Of a stretch of 34,268 nt of DNA, positions 24,524-32,180 are shown one piece after another (the first letter of the stretch is position 1; every line of letters starts with the position of its first letter). This DNA comes from Lentimicrobium sp. Lineage in GTDB: Bacteria > Bacteroidota > Bacteroidia > Bacteroidales > Lentimicrobiaceae. Below the pieces are notes generated by a model. The model was not told the origin of the DNA. It was given only the letters and a program-made list of their open reading frames with translations, and did not search any database. The stretch lies in contig JAMLHF010000045.1 in assembly GCA_023957275.1 (NCBI GenBank), positions 1 through 34,268 on the forward strand, in the 5' to 3' direction. Position numbers and translations under genes: made by a program.

Positions 24524-26950
24524 ATGTGGAATTTCCTTGTCCGTTTTATTCTCCGTAACCGCCTGGGCAACCTGATTGCCATTATCCTGATTACTGCCTT
24601 CATGGGATATAAGGCCCTCAATGTGCATCTTTCCTATGAGATGGCCCAGATGTTGCCCGACACCGACTCTACCACCATTGTTTACCAGAAATTCAAGGAA
24701 ACGTTCGGCCAGGATGGAGCGGTTTTATTTATCGGGATCAAAGACGAGAAACTTTTTACCCTCAATGAGTTCAACGACTGGTATGATCTTACCGAACGCC
24801 TGCGCAAAGTGGATGGTGTGCAGGAAGTGTTATCCATCGGGAAGCTATACACCCTGGCAAAAAACGATTCCTCCAGAAAATTCGACTTTAAACCGGTTTT
24901 TCAGCAAAAACCCAAAACTCAGGCAGAACTTGACAGTCTGAGAACCTTAATCTTTAATCTGCCGTTTTACGATGGTCTTATCATCAATAAGGAAAGCAAT
25001 GCCACCCTGATGATGCTCACCCTTGATAAGGAAAGATTGAACAACAAAAGCAGGATCAGCCTGGTTCGTGATATAGAAAAAGAGGTAGCTGTATTCAGCA
25101 GCAAGCATGATATTCAGGTTCACTTTTCAGGTATGCCTTATATCCGGACAAAAACCATGAAAATGGTTCAGCGGGAATTATTGTTGTTTACCCTTTTCTC
25201 ACTGCTGATTGCATCCCTGGTGCTGTTCTTTTTCTTCAGGTCTTTCAAGGCAGTCCTGTTCCCCATGCTTATCGTTCTCATCAGTGTAGTCTGGTCAATG
25301 GGAACCCTCGTCATACTGGGCTACGAGATTACCATCCTCACAGGGATTATACCACCGCTGCTGATCATTATCGGGGTAGAGAACTGCATATTCCTGCTCA
25401 ACAAATATCATCATGAGTTCAGGGAGCATGGCAACAAGGTAAAAGCACTTTCACGGGTTGTGGTGAGGACCGGAAATGCAACCTTCCTCACAAATCTCAC
25501 CACGGCAACCGGGTTTGCTGCCTTTATCATCACCGGCAATAAATTACTTGTTGAGTTTGGGGTGGTTGCCGCCATCAACATCATGGTGGTCTTCGTGCTC
25601 TCCATCTTTCTGATTCCCATCCTCTACAGCTACCTTGCACCGCCACAACTCAGGCATATCAAGCACCTTGACAACAAATACACCACTACCCTTATCGAGA
25701 AAGTGGTTTTCCTGGTTCAAAACCACCGCAGGGCAATCTACTACACGGCAATCGCAGGTGTTATCCTGGCTGTTTTTGGCGTCTCCAGACTGAAAACTAC
25801 CGGTAATGTTGTGGATGACATTCCTCACGGCCACCCCATGTATGTTGACCTGCTGTTTTTCGAAAAGGAATTCAAAGGAATACTGCCGTTTGAAATCACC
25901 ATTGACACCCGTAAACCCCGGGGGGTGATGCAGATGTCGACCATTCAAAAGATCAGCGAATTACAGGACTCACTGGCCAAATATCCCGAGTTTGCAAAAC
26001 CCCTTTCGGTTGCCGAACTGGTAAAATACTCAAAACAGGCATTTTATAACGGTGACCCCGAAATGTACAGCATTCCGAACAGCCAGGAACGTAATTTCAT
26101 TATGCAATATCTGCCTTCGATGAAGGCCGGTAAGCGAACTATCCTCAACGCGTTTGTAGATACAACCCTCAGTAAAACCCGGATAAGTGTGCAAATGGCC
26201 AACATCGGCACCCGTGATATCCAGCGCATTAAAGATGATCTTCAACCAAGCATAGACTCCATTTTCAACCCTGATAAATATACTGTTGAACTGACAGGTA
26301 CCAGTATTGTATTTCTGAAAGGCACCGATTACCTTGTTAACAACCTTTTAACCAGCCTTATAATAGCCGTTATTGCCATTGGCATTCTGCTTGGGCTATT
26401 GTTTACCTCATTTAAGATGGTTGCCGTATCCATGGTTCCCAATCTGCTCCCCCAGCTGATGACTGCGGCGCTGATGGGGTTCCTGGCCATTTCCATCAAG
26501 CCTTCCACCATCCTTATCTTTAGCATTGCACTGGGAATTTCGGTGGACAATGCGATACATTTTCTGTCACGTTACCGCCTGGCACTCAAACATAATAATT
26601 GGGATATAAGGGTATCGGTATTTTCGGCGCTTCGCGAAACCGGTTTCAGTATGATTTACTCATCCATCGTTTTATTTCTCGGATTTGCGGTTTTTACCAT
26701 TTCAACCTTTGGCGGTACCCAGTCTATGGGCTTCCTCGTATCCTTCACCCTGCTGGTAGCGTTGTTTTCAAACCTGTTGCTGCTGCCTTCGCTGCTGCTC
26801 TCACTCGATCAGTGGCTGACTACCCGCAAATTTGAAGAACCGCTTATTGAGCTTTTCGAAGAGAATGAAGAAACGGAAGTAAATGGTGATGAATTGCCTG
26901 CTGAGGAAATAAAAAATGAAGTTGAAGAAGTTGTCATGATTGATAAATAA
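24524..26950 (+). CDS. MMPL/RND-family (HAE3-like) membrane exporter
   Basis: This 808-residue inner-membrane protein has the two-fold RND layout: a first TM helix (~14-32), a large periplasmic loop (~33-215), six clustered TM helices (~217-372), then a repeat with TM ~404-420, loop ~425-640, and a second helix cluster to ~790. The charged TM4 signatures are [15 protein letters not shown] (Glu286) in the first half and [13 protein letters not shown] in the second. An acidic cytoplasmic tail (~790-808) closes it. MMPL/HAE3 proteins move lipids or hydrophobic compounds out of the inner membrane using the proton gradient. The sequence does not show the substrate. The next gene, rmlA, starts 14 bp after the stop and a prenyl synthase follows, so an envelope lipid or glycolipid is a fair guess. 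Confidence 0.9.
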   Translation: MWNFLVRFILRNRLGNLIAIILITAFMGYKALNVHLSYEMAQMLPDTDSTTIVYQKFKETFGQDGAVLFIGIKDEKLFTLNEFNDWYDLTERLRKVDGVQEVLSIGKLYTLAKNDSSRKFDFKPVFQQKPKTQAELDSLRTLIFNLPFYDGLIINKESNATLMMLTLDKERLNNKSRISLVRDIEKEVAVFSSKHDIQVHFSGMPYIRTKTMKMVQRELLLFTLFSLLIASLVLFFFFRSFKAVLFPMLIVLISVVWSMGTLVILGYEITILTGIIPPLLIIIGVENCIFLLNKYHHEFREHGNKVKALSRVVVRTGNATFLTNLTTATGFAAFIITGNKLLVEFGVVAAINIMVVFVLSIFLIPILYSYLAPPQLRHIKHLDNKYTTTLIEKVVFLVQNHRRAIYYTAIAGVILAVFGVSRLKTTGNVVDDIPHGHPMYVDLLFFEKEFKGILPFEITIDTRKPRGVMQMSTIQKISELQDSLAKYPEFAKPLSVAELVKYSKQAFYNGDPEMYSIPNSQERNFIMQYLPSMKAGKRTILNAFVDTTLSKTRISVQMANIGTRDIQRIKDDLQPSIDSIFNPDKYTVELTGTSIVFLKGTDYLVNNLLTSLIIAVIAIGILLGLLFTSFKMVAVSMVPNLLPQLMTAALMGFLAISIKPSTILIFSIALGISVDNAIHFLSRYRLALKHNNWDIRVSVFSALRETGFSMIYSSIVLFLGFAVFTISTFGGTQSMGFLVSFTLLVALFSNLLLLPSLLLSLDQWLTTRKFEEPLIELFEENEETEVNGDELPAEEIKNEVEEVVMIDK

Positions 26951-26964
26951 AAGGTGAACTACTC

Positions 26965-27822
26965 ATGAAAGGCATCATACTGGCCGGCGGCTCAGGCACG
27001 CGGCTTCACCCCCTTACGCTGGCTGTCAGCAAACAGCTGATGCCGGTTTACGACAAGCCCATGATCTATTATCCGTTGTCGGTGCTGATGATGGCCGGCA
27101 TCAACGAAATCCTGATAATTTCCACCCCTCACGATCTGCCCAACTTTGAGAAATTACTTGGCGACGGCCGTTCGCTGGGGTGCAGGTTCAGCTATGCTGT
27201 GCAGCATGAGCCCAACGGCCTGGCCCAGGCTTTTGTAATCGGGGCGCCGTTCATCGGTAAAGACGATGCAGCACTGATTCTGGGTGATAATATTTTTTAC
27301 AGCTCCGGATTGCAGAACCTGCTGAGCGAATGCCGGCATCCCGAAGGAGGCATTGTATTCGCTTACCATGTCGCTGATCCTGAGCGCTACGGCGTTGTTG
27401 AGTTCGACGCCTCGGGAACTGCCATTTCCATTGAGGAGAAGCCAAAACAACCACGTTCGAACTACGCGGTTCCGGGACTTTACTTCTATGACAACAGTGT
27501 TGTTGAAGTAGCTGCCGGAATCAGGCCAGGCGCCAGGGGGGAATATGAAATCACCGATGTGAACCGTTACTATCTTGAACACGGCAAACTCAGGGTAAAA
27601 GTGATGAGCCGCGGCACTGCGTGGCTCGACACGGGCACCTTCAGTTCACTGCTTCAGGCTTCACAGTTTGTGGAAGTGATAGAAACCCGGCAGGGGCTTA
27701 AAATCGGTTGTATTGAGGAAGTGGCTTACAGAATGGGATACATCAGCAGAAGCCAGCTGCAAACAATTGCACAACCATTGCTGAAAAGCGGATATGGCGA
27801 TTACCTGATGCGGATATCCTGA
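26965..27822 (+). CDS. rfbA: Glucose-1-phosphate thymidylyltransferase
   Basis: This 285-residue nucleotidyltransferase has the motif [13 protein letters not shown] (6-18), followed by [31 protein letters not shown], and the GTAWLDTG motif near residue 218. These are the standard RmlA/RfbA features at the usual length. It makes dTDP-glucose from dTTP and glucose 1-phosphate, the first step to dTDP-rhamnose and other dTDP-sugars for surface glycans. It is unusual that rmlB, rmlC and rmlD are absent nearby. The gene sits 14 bp after an RND exporter and 31 bp before a prenyl diphosphate synthase, in one likely transcript. Confidence 0.94.
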   Translation: MKGIILAGGSGTRLHPLTLAVSKQLMPVYDKPMIYYPLSVLMMAGINEILIISTPHDLPNFEKLLGDGRSLGCRFSYAVQHEPNGLAQAFVIGAPFIGKDDAALILGDNIFYSSGLQNLLSECRHPEGGIVFAYHVADPERYGVVEFDASGTAISIEEKPKQPRSNYAVPGLYFYDNSVVEVAAGIRPGARGEYEITDVNRYYLEHGKLRVKVMSRGTAWLDTGTFSSLLQASQFVEVIETRQGLKIGCIEEVAYRMGYISRSQLQTIAQPLLKSGYGDYLMRIS

Positions 27823-27853
27823 ACGAGAACATTAAGATAAATAATAGTGTATA

Positions 27854-28828
27854 ATGCATCCGATAGAACACTTACAAGAGAAAATTGCCGCCTCGCTCAG
27901 CAATCTCCCCATTTACCGGGAGCCTGCCGGACTGTATGAACCCATTACCTATACCCTGCAGCAGGGAGGCAAAAGAATCCGGCCGCTCCTTACGCTGATT
28001 GCCACTCAGATGTTTGGTGGCAATCCTGACAAAGCGCTTCCGGCAGCAACCGCCATTGAGATTTTCCATAATTTTACCCTGCTCCACGATGATATCATCG
28101 ATCAGGCGCCCCTTCGCCGCGGGCGGGATACCGTGTACAAAAAATGGAATATCAATACAGCCATTCTTTCGGGTGATACCATGTTTGCGGTTGCCTACGG
28201 ACAACTGGCCGGATCCGATCCTCAGCAACTTCCCGTGCTGATGCAGGTCTTTACCAAAACGGCTATCGAAGTCTGCGAAGGCCAGCAATATGATATCGAC
28301 TTCGAAAATGCAGGGGATGTTACCATTGATGCATACCTGAATATGATCCGGCTAAAGACAGCAGTCCTGCTGGCGGCAAGCCTCAAAATAGGCGCCCTGA
28401 TCGGAGGGGCCAGCCAAAAGGACGCAGAAGCGATCTACCGCTTCGGCGAAAATATGGGCATCGCTTTTCAGTTGCAGGATGATCTGCTCGATGCATTTGG
28501 TGATGAAGCAGTATTCGGAAAAAAGACCGGTGGAGATATCATAGCCAATAAGAAAACCTATCTCTACCTGAAAGCCCTTGAGTGCAGCAGTAAGGAAAAT
28601 GCTGCGGAATTAAAAAACTGGTTCCTGCAAAGAACCGGCGAGCCTCAGGCAAAAATAGCCGCTGTTCTTGATCTTTTCAATAAAGCAGGGGTTAAACAAC
28701 ACGCCGAAAACATGATTCAGGATTATATTCAGAAAGCAATGTCGCACCTCAAAACCATCACGCCTGACGAAAAAGCCAGGGGTCCCCTGCTGGAACTGCT
28801 TTCAGGAATGCTCAAACGTAACCACTGA
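27854..28828 (+). CDS. Trans-polyprenyl diphosphate synthase (GGPP/FPP synthase-like)
   Basis: This 324-residue all-helical enzyme condenses isopentenyl diphosphate with allylic diphosphates. The first aspartate-rich motif is LLHDDIID (Asp79, Asp80, Asp83), followed by RRGRDT. The second is FQLQDDLLDAFGD (Asp209, Asp210, Asp213). QGGKRIRPLL (37-46) supplies the IPP-binding Gly-Gly-Lys-Arg. The first motif has no two-residue insertion and Phe74 lies five residues before it, the pattern associated with short products (C15-C20, type I GGPP synthase-like), not with long menaquinone or octaprenyl chains. That inference is moderate. It is the third gene of the RND-rfbA operon and converges with the ABC-F gene, the stops being 7 nt apart. 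Confidence 0.9.
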   Translation: MHPIEHLQEKIAASLSNLPIYREPAGLYEPITYTLQQGGKRIRPLLTLIATQMFGGNPDKALPAATAIEIFHNFTLLHDDIIDQAPLRRGRDTVYKKWNINTAILSGDTMFAVAYGQLAGSDPQQLPVLMQVFTKTAIEVCEGQQYDIDFENAGDVTIDAYLNMIRLKTAVLLAASLKIGALIGGASQKDAEAIYRFGENMGIAFQLQDDLLDAFGDEAVFGKKTGGDIIANKKTYLYLKALECSSKENAAELKNWFLQRTGEPQAKIAAVLDLFNKAGVKQHAENMIQDYIQKAMSHLKTITPDEKARGPLLELLSGMLKRNH

Positions 28829-28835
28829 AGTCTTT

Positions 28836-30785
28836 TCAGGAATCACCATTTTTAAACATATCCAGCTCACTGTGAAGAGATTCCCAGCTGTCCATAGCTA
28901 TTAACAACTTGTTTTTCAGCGATTCATATTTCTGATAAATTGTTTCGTCGGCCAATGCTTCAACATGATTTTCAGGAGAAGCAAGTTTTTGATCAATGAC
29001 AGCAATCTCTGATTCAAGCAGGTGAATCTCCTGTTCAACCTTTTCTATACGGCTGGTGATTTTTCTTAATTCTTTTTCCTGCTGACGCTTTTTCTCGTAA
29101 TTGATTTTATTAAGGGAAACATCATTGGATTGTCCGGCAGCAACAGCCTTAGCTGCCATTCCCAGCTGGTCGAGGGTGGCAATCCGTCTTTTTTCCAGAA
29201 AATCATAGATATCCCCGATATGCTGCTTAACTTTCCCATCCCTGAATTCAAATACCTTTTGCGTAAGCCCCTGCAGGAAGTCACGATCATGCGAAACCAC
29301 GATGAGCGTCCCATCAAACATCAGCAATGCGTTCTTCAGGATATCCTTGGAGATCATATCCAGGTGATTGGTCGGCTCATCGAGGATCAGCAGGTTGACC
29401 GGTGACAGTAAAAGTTTCGCCAGCGCAAGCCTTGATTTCTCGCCGCCCGAGAGCACTTTCACCTTTTTCTCAATGTCTTCGCCGGTAAAAAGGAAGCTGC
29501 CAAGTATGTTTCTCACTTTTGGTCTGATATCGCCCACAGCCACATCATCAATGGTCTGAAAAACTGTCCGTTCCGGGTCGAGCAGATCGGCCTGATTCTG
29601 GGCATAATACCCTATCTTCACATTATAACCAATTCTGCACTCCCCGTCATGGTCCAGTCCTTCGGCAAGTATTTTTGCGAGGGTGGTTTTACCCTCTCCG
29701 TTGCGTCCGACAAAAGCGACAAAATCATTCCGCTCTATGGCGAAATCCACATGACTGAATACCCTGTATTCACCATAGAATTTTGCCAGAGATACTGCTT
29801 CCACCACCACTTTGCCCGAAGGCGGGGCCGGAGGAAAGCGGAAATGAATAGCGCTCTTGTCCATTTCATCCACTTCCACCCTTTCAATCTTATCGAGCAT
29901 CTTCATTTTCGACTGCACCTGCCTGGCTTTGGTAGCTTTATAACGGAACCTCTCAATAAAGCGTTCGATATCCGCCAGCTGGCGTTGCTGATTTGAATAA
30001 GCCGCCTGCTGCTGTTCACGCATGCTTTCGCGTAACTCAACATAACCGGAATAGGAGGTTTTAAAATCATAAATCCTGCCCATCGAAATTTCTATTGTCC
30101 GGTTGGTCACATTATCGAGAAAGGCGCGGTCGTGCGAAACCACAATAACAGCGCCGCTGAATGATTTAAGGTATTCTTCGAGCCATTGTATGGATTCAAT
30201 ATCAAGGTGATTGGTAGGCTCATCAAGCAACAACAGCCCGGGGCGTCGCAGCAGCAGTTTGGCCAGCTCAACACGCATCCGCCATCCCCCGCTGAATTCA
30301 GATAGTTTCCGCCCGAAATCGCCTGACCTGAAACCCAGACCCAGCAGGATTTTCTCCGTTTCTCCTTCCATCTCATGGCCGCCCAGCAAGCGGAACCGCT
30401 CTTCGTTTTCGTGCAGGCGGTTAATCAGTTGCAAATATGAATCAGATTCATAATCAGTCCTTTCGGCAATTTCAATACTGATCTGCTCACTTTCAGCCTT
30501 TAACTTCAACACCTTATCAAAAGCATTCAGGGCTTCTTCAAAAATTGTCCCCGCCCCGGTAGTTACAATCTCCTGAGGCAGATAACCAATCTGGAGATCA
30601 TTGGGTTTTGAAACCGTGCCGCCTTCCGGCTGCTGCTCTCCGTTGATGATCCGCAGAAGAGTGGTTTTCCCGGCGCCGTTCTTCCCCACCAGACCGGCCC
30701 TGTCCCTTTCCGTAATAAGAAAGGTAACATTGTCAAAAAGATAACGACCGGTAAAGTAAACTGAGAGATTATTGATTGAAAGCAT
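28836..30785 (-). CDS. ABC-F family ATPase
   Basis: This 649-residue soluble protein has two ABC ATPase domains and no membrane domain. Domain 1 carries Walker A GKNGAGKT (34-41), signature SGGWR (165-169) and Walker B LLLLDEPTNHLD (184-195). Domain 2 carries GRNGEGKT (360-367), SGGEK (446-450) and LLILDEPTNHLD (465-476). The ~80-residue linker between them (240-320) is the region that reaches toward the ribosomal peptidyl-transferase centre in this family, and residues ~555-649 form a charged coiled coil as in Uup/YheS types. ABC-F proteins act on ribosomes to rescue or regulate translation, and some give antibiotic resistance. I cannot tell which subfamily this is; housekeeping is more likely given its context. 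Confidence 0.93.
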   Translation of the reverse strand: MLSINNLSVYFTGRYLFDNVTFLITERDRAGLVGKNGAGKTTLLRIINGEQQPEGGTVSKPNDLQIGYLPQEIVTTGAGTIFEEALNAFDKVLKLKAESEQISIEIAERTDYESDSYLQLINRLHENEERFRLLGGHEMEGETEKILLGLGFRSGDFGRKLSEFSGGWRMRVELAKLLLRRPGLLLLDEPTNHLDIESIQWLEEYLKSFSGAVIVVSHDRAFLDNVTNRTIEISMGRIYDFKTSYSGYVELRESMREQQQAAYSNQQRQLADIERFIERFRYKATKARQVQSKMKMLDKIERVEVDEMDKSAIHFRFPPAPPSGKVVVEAVSLAKFYGEYRVFSHVDFAIERNDFVAFVGRNGEGKTTLAKILAEGLDHDGECRIGYNVKIGYYAQNQADLLDPERTVFQTIDDVAVGDIRPKVRNILGSFLFTGEDIEKKVKVLSGGEKSRLALAKLLLSPVNLLILDEPTNHLDMISKDILKNALLMFDGTLIVVSHDRDFLQGLTQKVFEFRDGKVKQHIGDIYDFLEKRRIATLDQLGMAAKAVAAGQSNDVSLNKINYEKKRQQEKELRKITSRIEKVEQEIHLLESEIAVIDQKLASPENHVEALADETIYQKYESLKNKLLIAMDSWESLHSELDMFKNGDS

Positions 30786-30808
30786 GGGGAACTATTTTAT
30801 TCTCGCTG

Positions 30809-30816
30809 CAAAGGTA
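30809..30816 (-). promoter_or_regulatory. -7 element of the ABC-F gene promoter
   Basis: TACCTTTG on the minus strand matches TAnnTTTG, 23 bp before the start codon. The -33 region is weak. It suggests transcription separate from the upstream CNNM gene, 131 bp away. Confidence 0.5.
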
Positions 30817-30916
30817 ATCGTTTCCTTCATTTGGCCCGCTTTCAGCTTCAGGCAGATATGCTCACCTTCAGGTCCGGCCAAAAGCATCCCTGAAAGGTTG
30901 GTTTTAATCCGGCAGA

Positions 30917-31981
30917 TCATTCCTGATTCTTTGCTATATCGCCGAAATAATTATATTTTTCCTGTTTTAACCGCCACCTTTCCCGGGCATACTGACGCAT
31001 ATCGGTTATTGTATCTTTTTCATCCACAATCTCGAAACCCAGCAATGATTCAATAATGTCTTCCATGGTGACGATGCCATCCATCCCGCCATATTCGTCC
31101 ACAATCAGGGCAATATGCTCCTTTTCATCAAGTAATTTCTCCCAAACCGAAAACAATGGCATTGAATACGGGATGATCACGATTTTACGCCTGATATCCT
31201 TTAATTTCATGCCGGCAGCGCCTTCGGCAAGCTTTTCAAAAACCTCCTGCCTGAAGATATAGCCAGTTACATTCTCCTCATGTTCCGAAAATACAGGAAT
31301 TCGTGAGAACCTCAGTAATTCCTTGCTTTCCGGAAACTCATCCAGGCTCATCAGCTCATTTGCCGCGGATACCACTACCCTTGGCGTCATTATTTCAGAA
31401 ACACGAATTCCCTTCAGGCGGATAAGATTCTGAATGATCTTGTTTTCCTTTTCGCCAAATATACCTTCTTCCGTTCCGATATGTGCAAGTACCGATATTT
31501 CCTCCCTGCTCACCGATAGTTCTGATTTCCCTCCGGAAATTACTCTGGTAATCATGGCAGAAATCACAACCAGGGGATAGGTAATAATCACCATTCCCCG
31601 GATAATGGAGCCGGAAACGGAAACAAGCCTTCTGTAATATCTTGCACCGATGGTTTTGGGTATAATTTCGGTAATTACCAATATCAGTATGGTCAATACT
31701 GCGGAAACAAGTCCGAAATAAACCTCACCGAAAACCTTTACTGCCTGGGCGCCGACTCCGGCAGCACCAACGGTGTGGGCAACCGTATTCAACGACAATA
31801 TTGCTGAAAGCGGTTTGTCAATATTCTGTTTTAACCTGAGTAAACGTTCGGCACCCTTTTTGGCGCCGGTCTGCAAACTTCTGAGGTAAGATACAGGTGT
31901 TGATAAAAGCACTGCCTCCATCACTGAACACAGAAATGAAACGGACAATGCCATGAAAAGGTAAATAAACAAAAGTGCCAT
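30917..31981 (-). CDS. CNNM/DUF21 plus CBS-pair membrane protein (CorB/HlyC-like)
   Basis: This 354-residue protein has an N-terminal CNNM (DUF21) transmembrane domain (~1-150, with ITEIIPKTIGARY), a linker with the acidic helix of the family, and a CBS pair (~195-320) that includes VSEIMTPRVVV and ALIVDEYGGMDGIVTMEDIIESLLG. Proteins of this type are linked to magnesium and other divalent-cation export; older annotations call them hemolysins. Many bacterial relatives carry a further C-terminal transporter-associated (CorC/HlyC) domain of ~80 residues. Here the protein ends ~35 residues after the CBS pair in a basic, Arg/Lys/Gln-rich tail, so that domain is absent. It has its own promoter and is not tightly coupled to the ABC-F gene. 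Confidence 0.9.
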   Translation of the reverse strand: MALLFIYLFMALSVSFLCSVMEAVLLSTPVSYLRSLQTGAKKGAERLLRLKQNIDKPLSAILSLNTVAHTVGAAGVGAQAVKVFGEVYFGLVSAVLTILILVITEIIPKTIGARYYRRLVSVSGSIIRGMVIITYPLVVISAMITRVISGGKSELSVSREEISVLAHIGTEEGIFGEKENKIIQNLIRLKGIRVSEIMTPRVVVSAANELMSLDEFPESKELLRFSRIPVFSEHEENVTGYIFRQEVFEKLAEGAAGMKLKDIRRKIVIIPYSMPLFSVWEKLLDEKEHIALIVDEYGGMDGIVTMEDIIESLLGFEIVDEKDTITDMRQYARERWRLKQEKYNYFGDIAKNQE

Positions 31982-32031
31982 AATAACCAGGGCCTTATCA
32001 CTGATGAATCAATCCGTCAGTCCGACGCTGT

Positions 32032-32039
32032 CAAAAATA
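32032..32039 (-). promoter_or_regulatory. -7 element of the CNNM gene promoter
   Basis: TATTTTTG on the minus strand matches TAnnTTTG; the leader is ~45 nt. No clear -33 element is seen. Confidence 0.45.
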
Positions 32040-32127
32040 CATTATTTACCGGTTATACCGAATGTATTACCGGGAAAAGAAGCCGACGCATTCTGAGAGC
32101 ATTCCGTGAAGATGTGAACCATGCCGG

Positions 32128-32160
32128 TAAAAATAAAGGGCCCCTTGCGGAGCCCTTTAT
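32128..32160 (-). terminator. Rho-independent terminator of the large T9SS gene
   Basis: On the minus strand, a 9-bp stem ATAAAGGGC (32152-32160) / GCCCTTTAT (32133-32141) with a 10-nt loop runs into T-rich sequence, 20 bp after the stop codon. Confidence 0.85.
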
Positions 32161-32180
32161 AAATCATATCGATTGAACGA

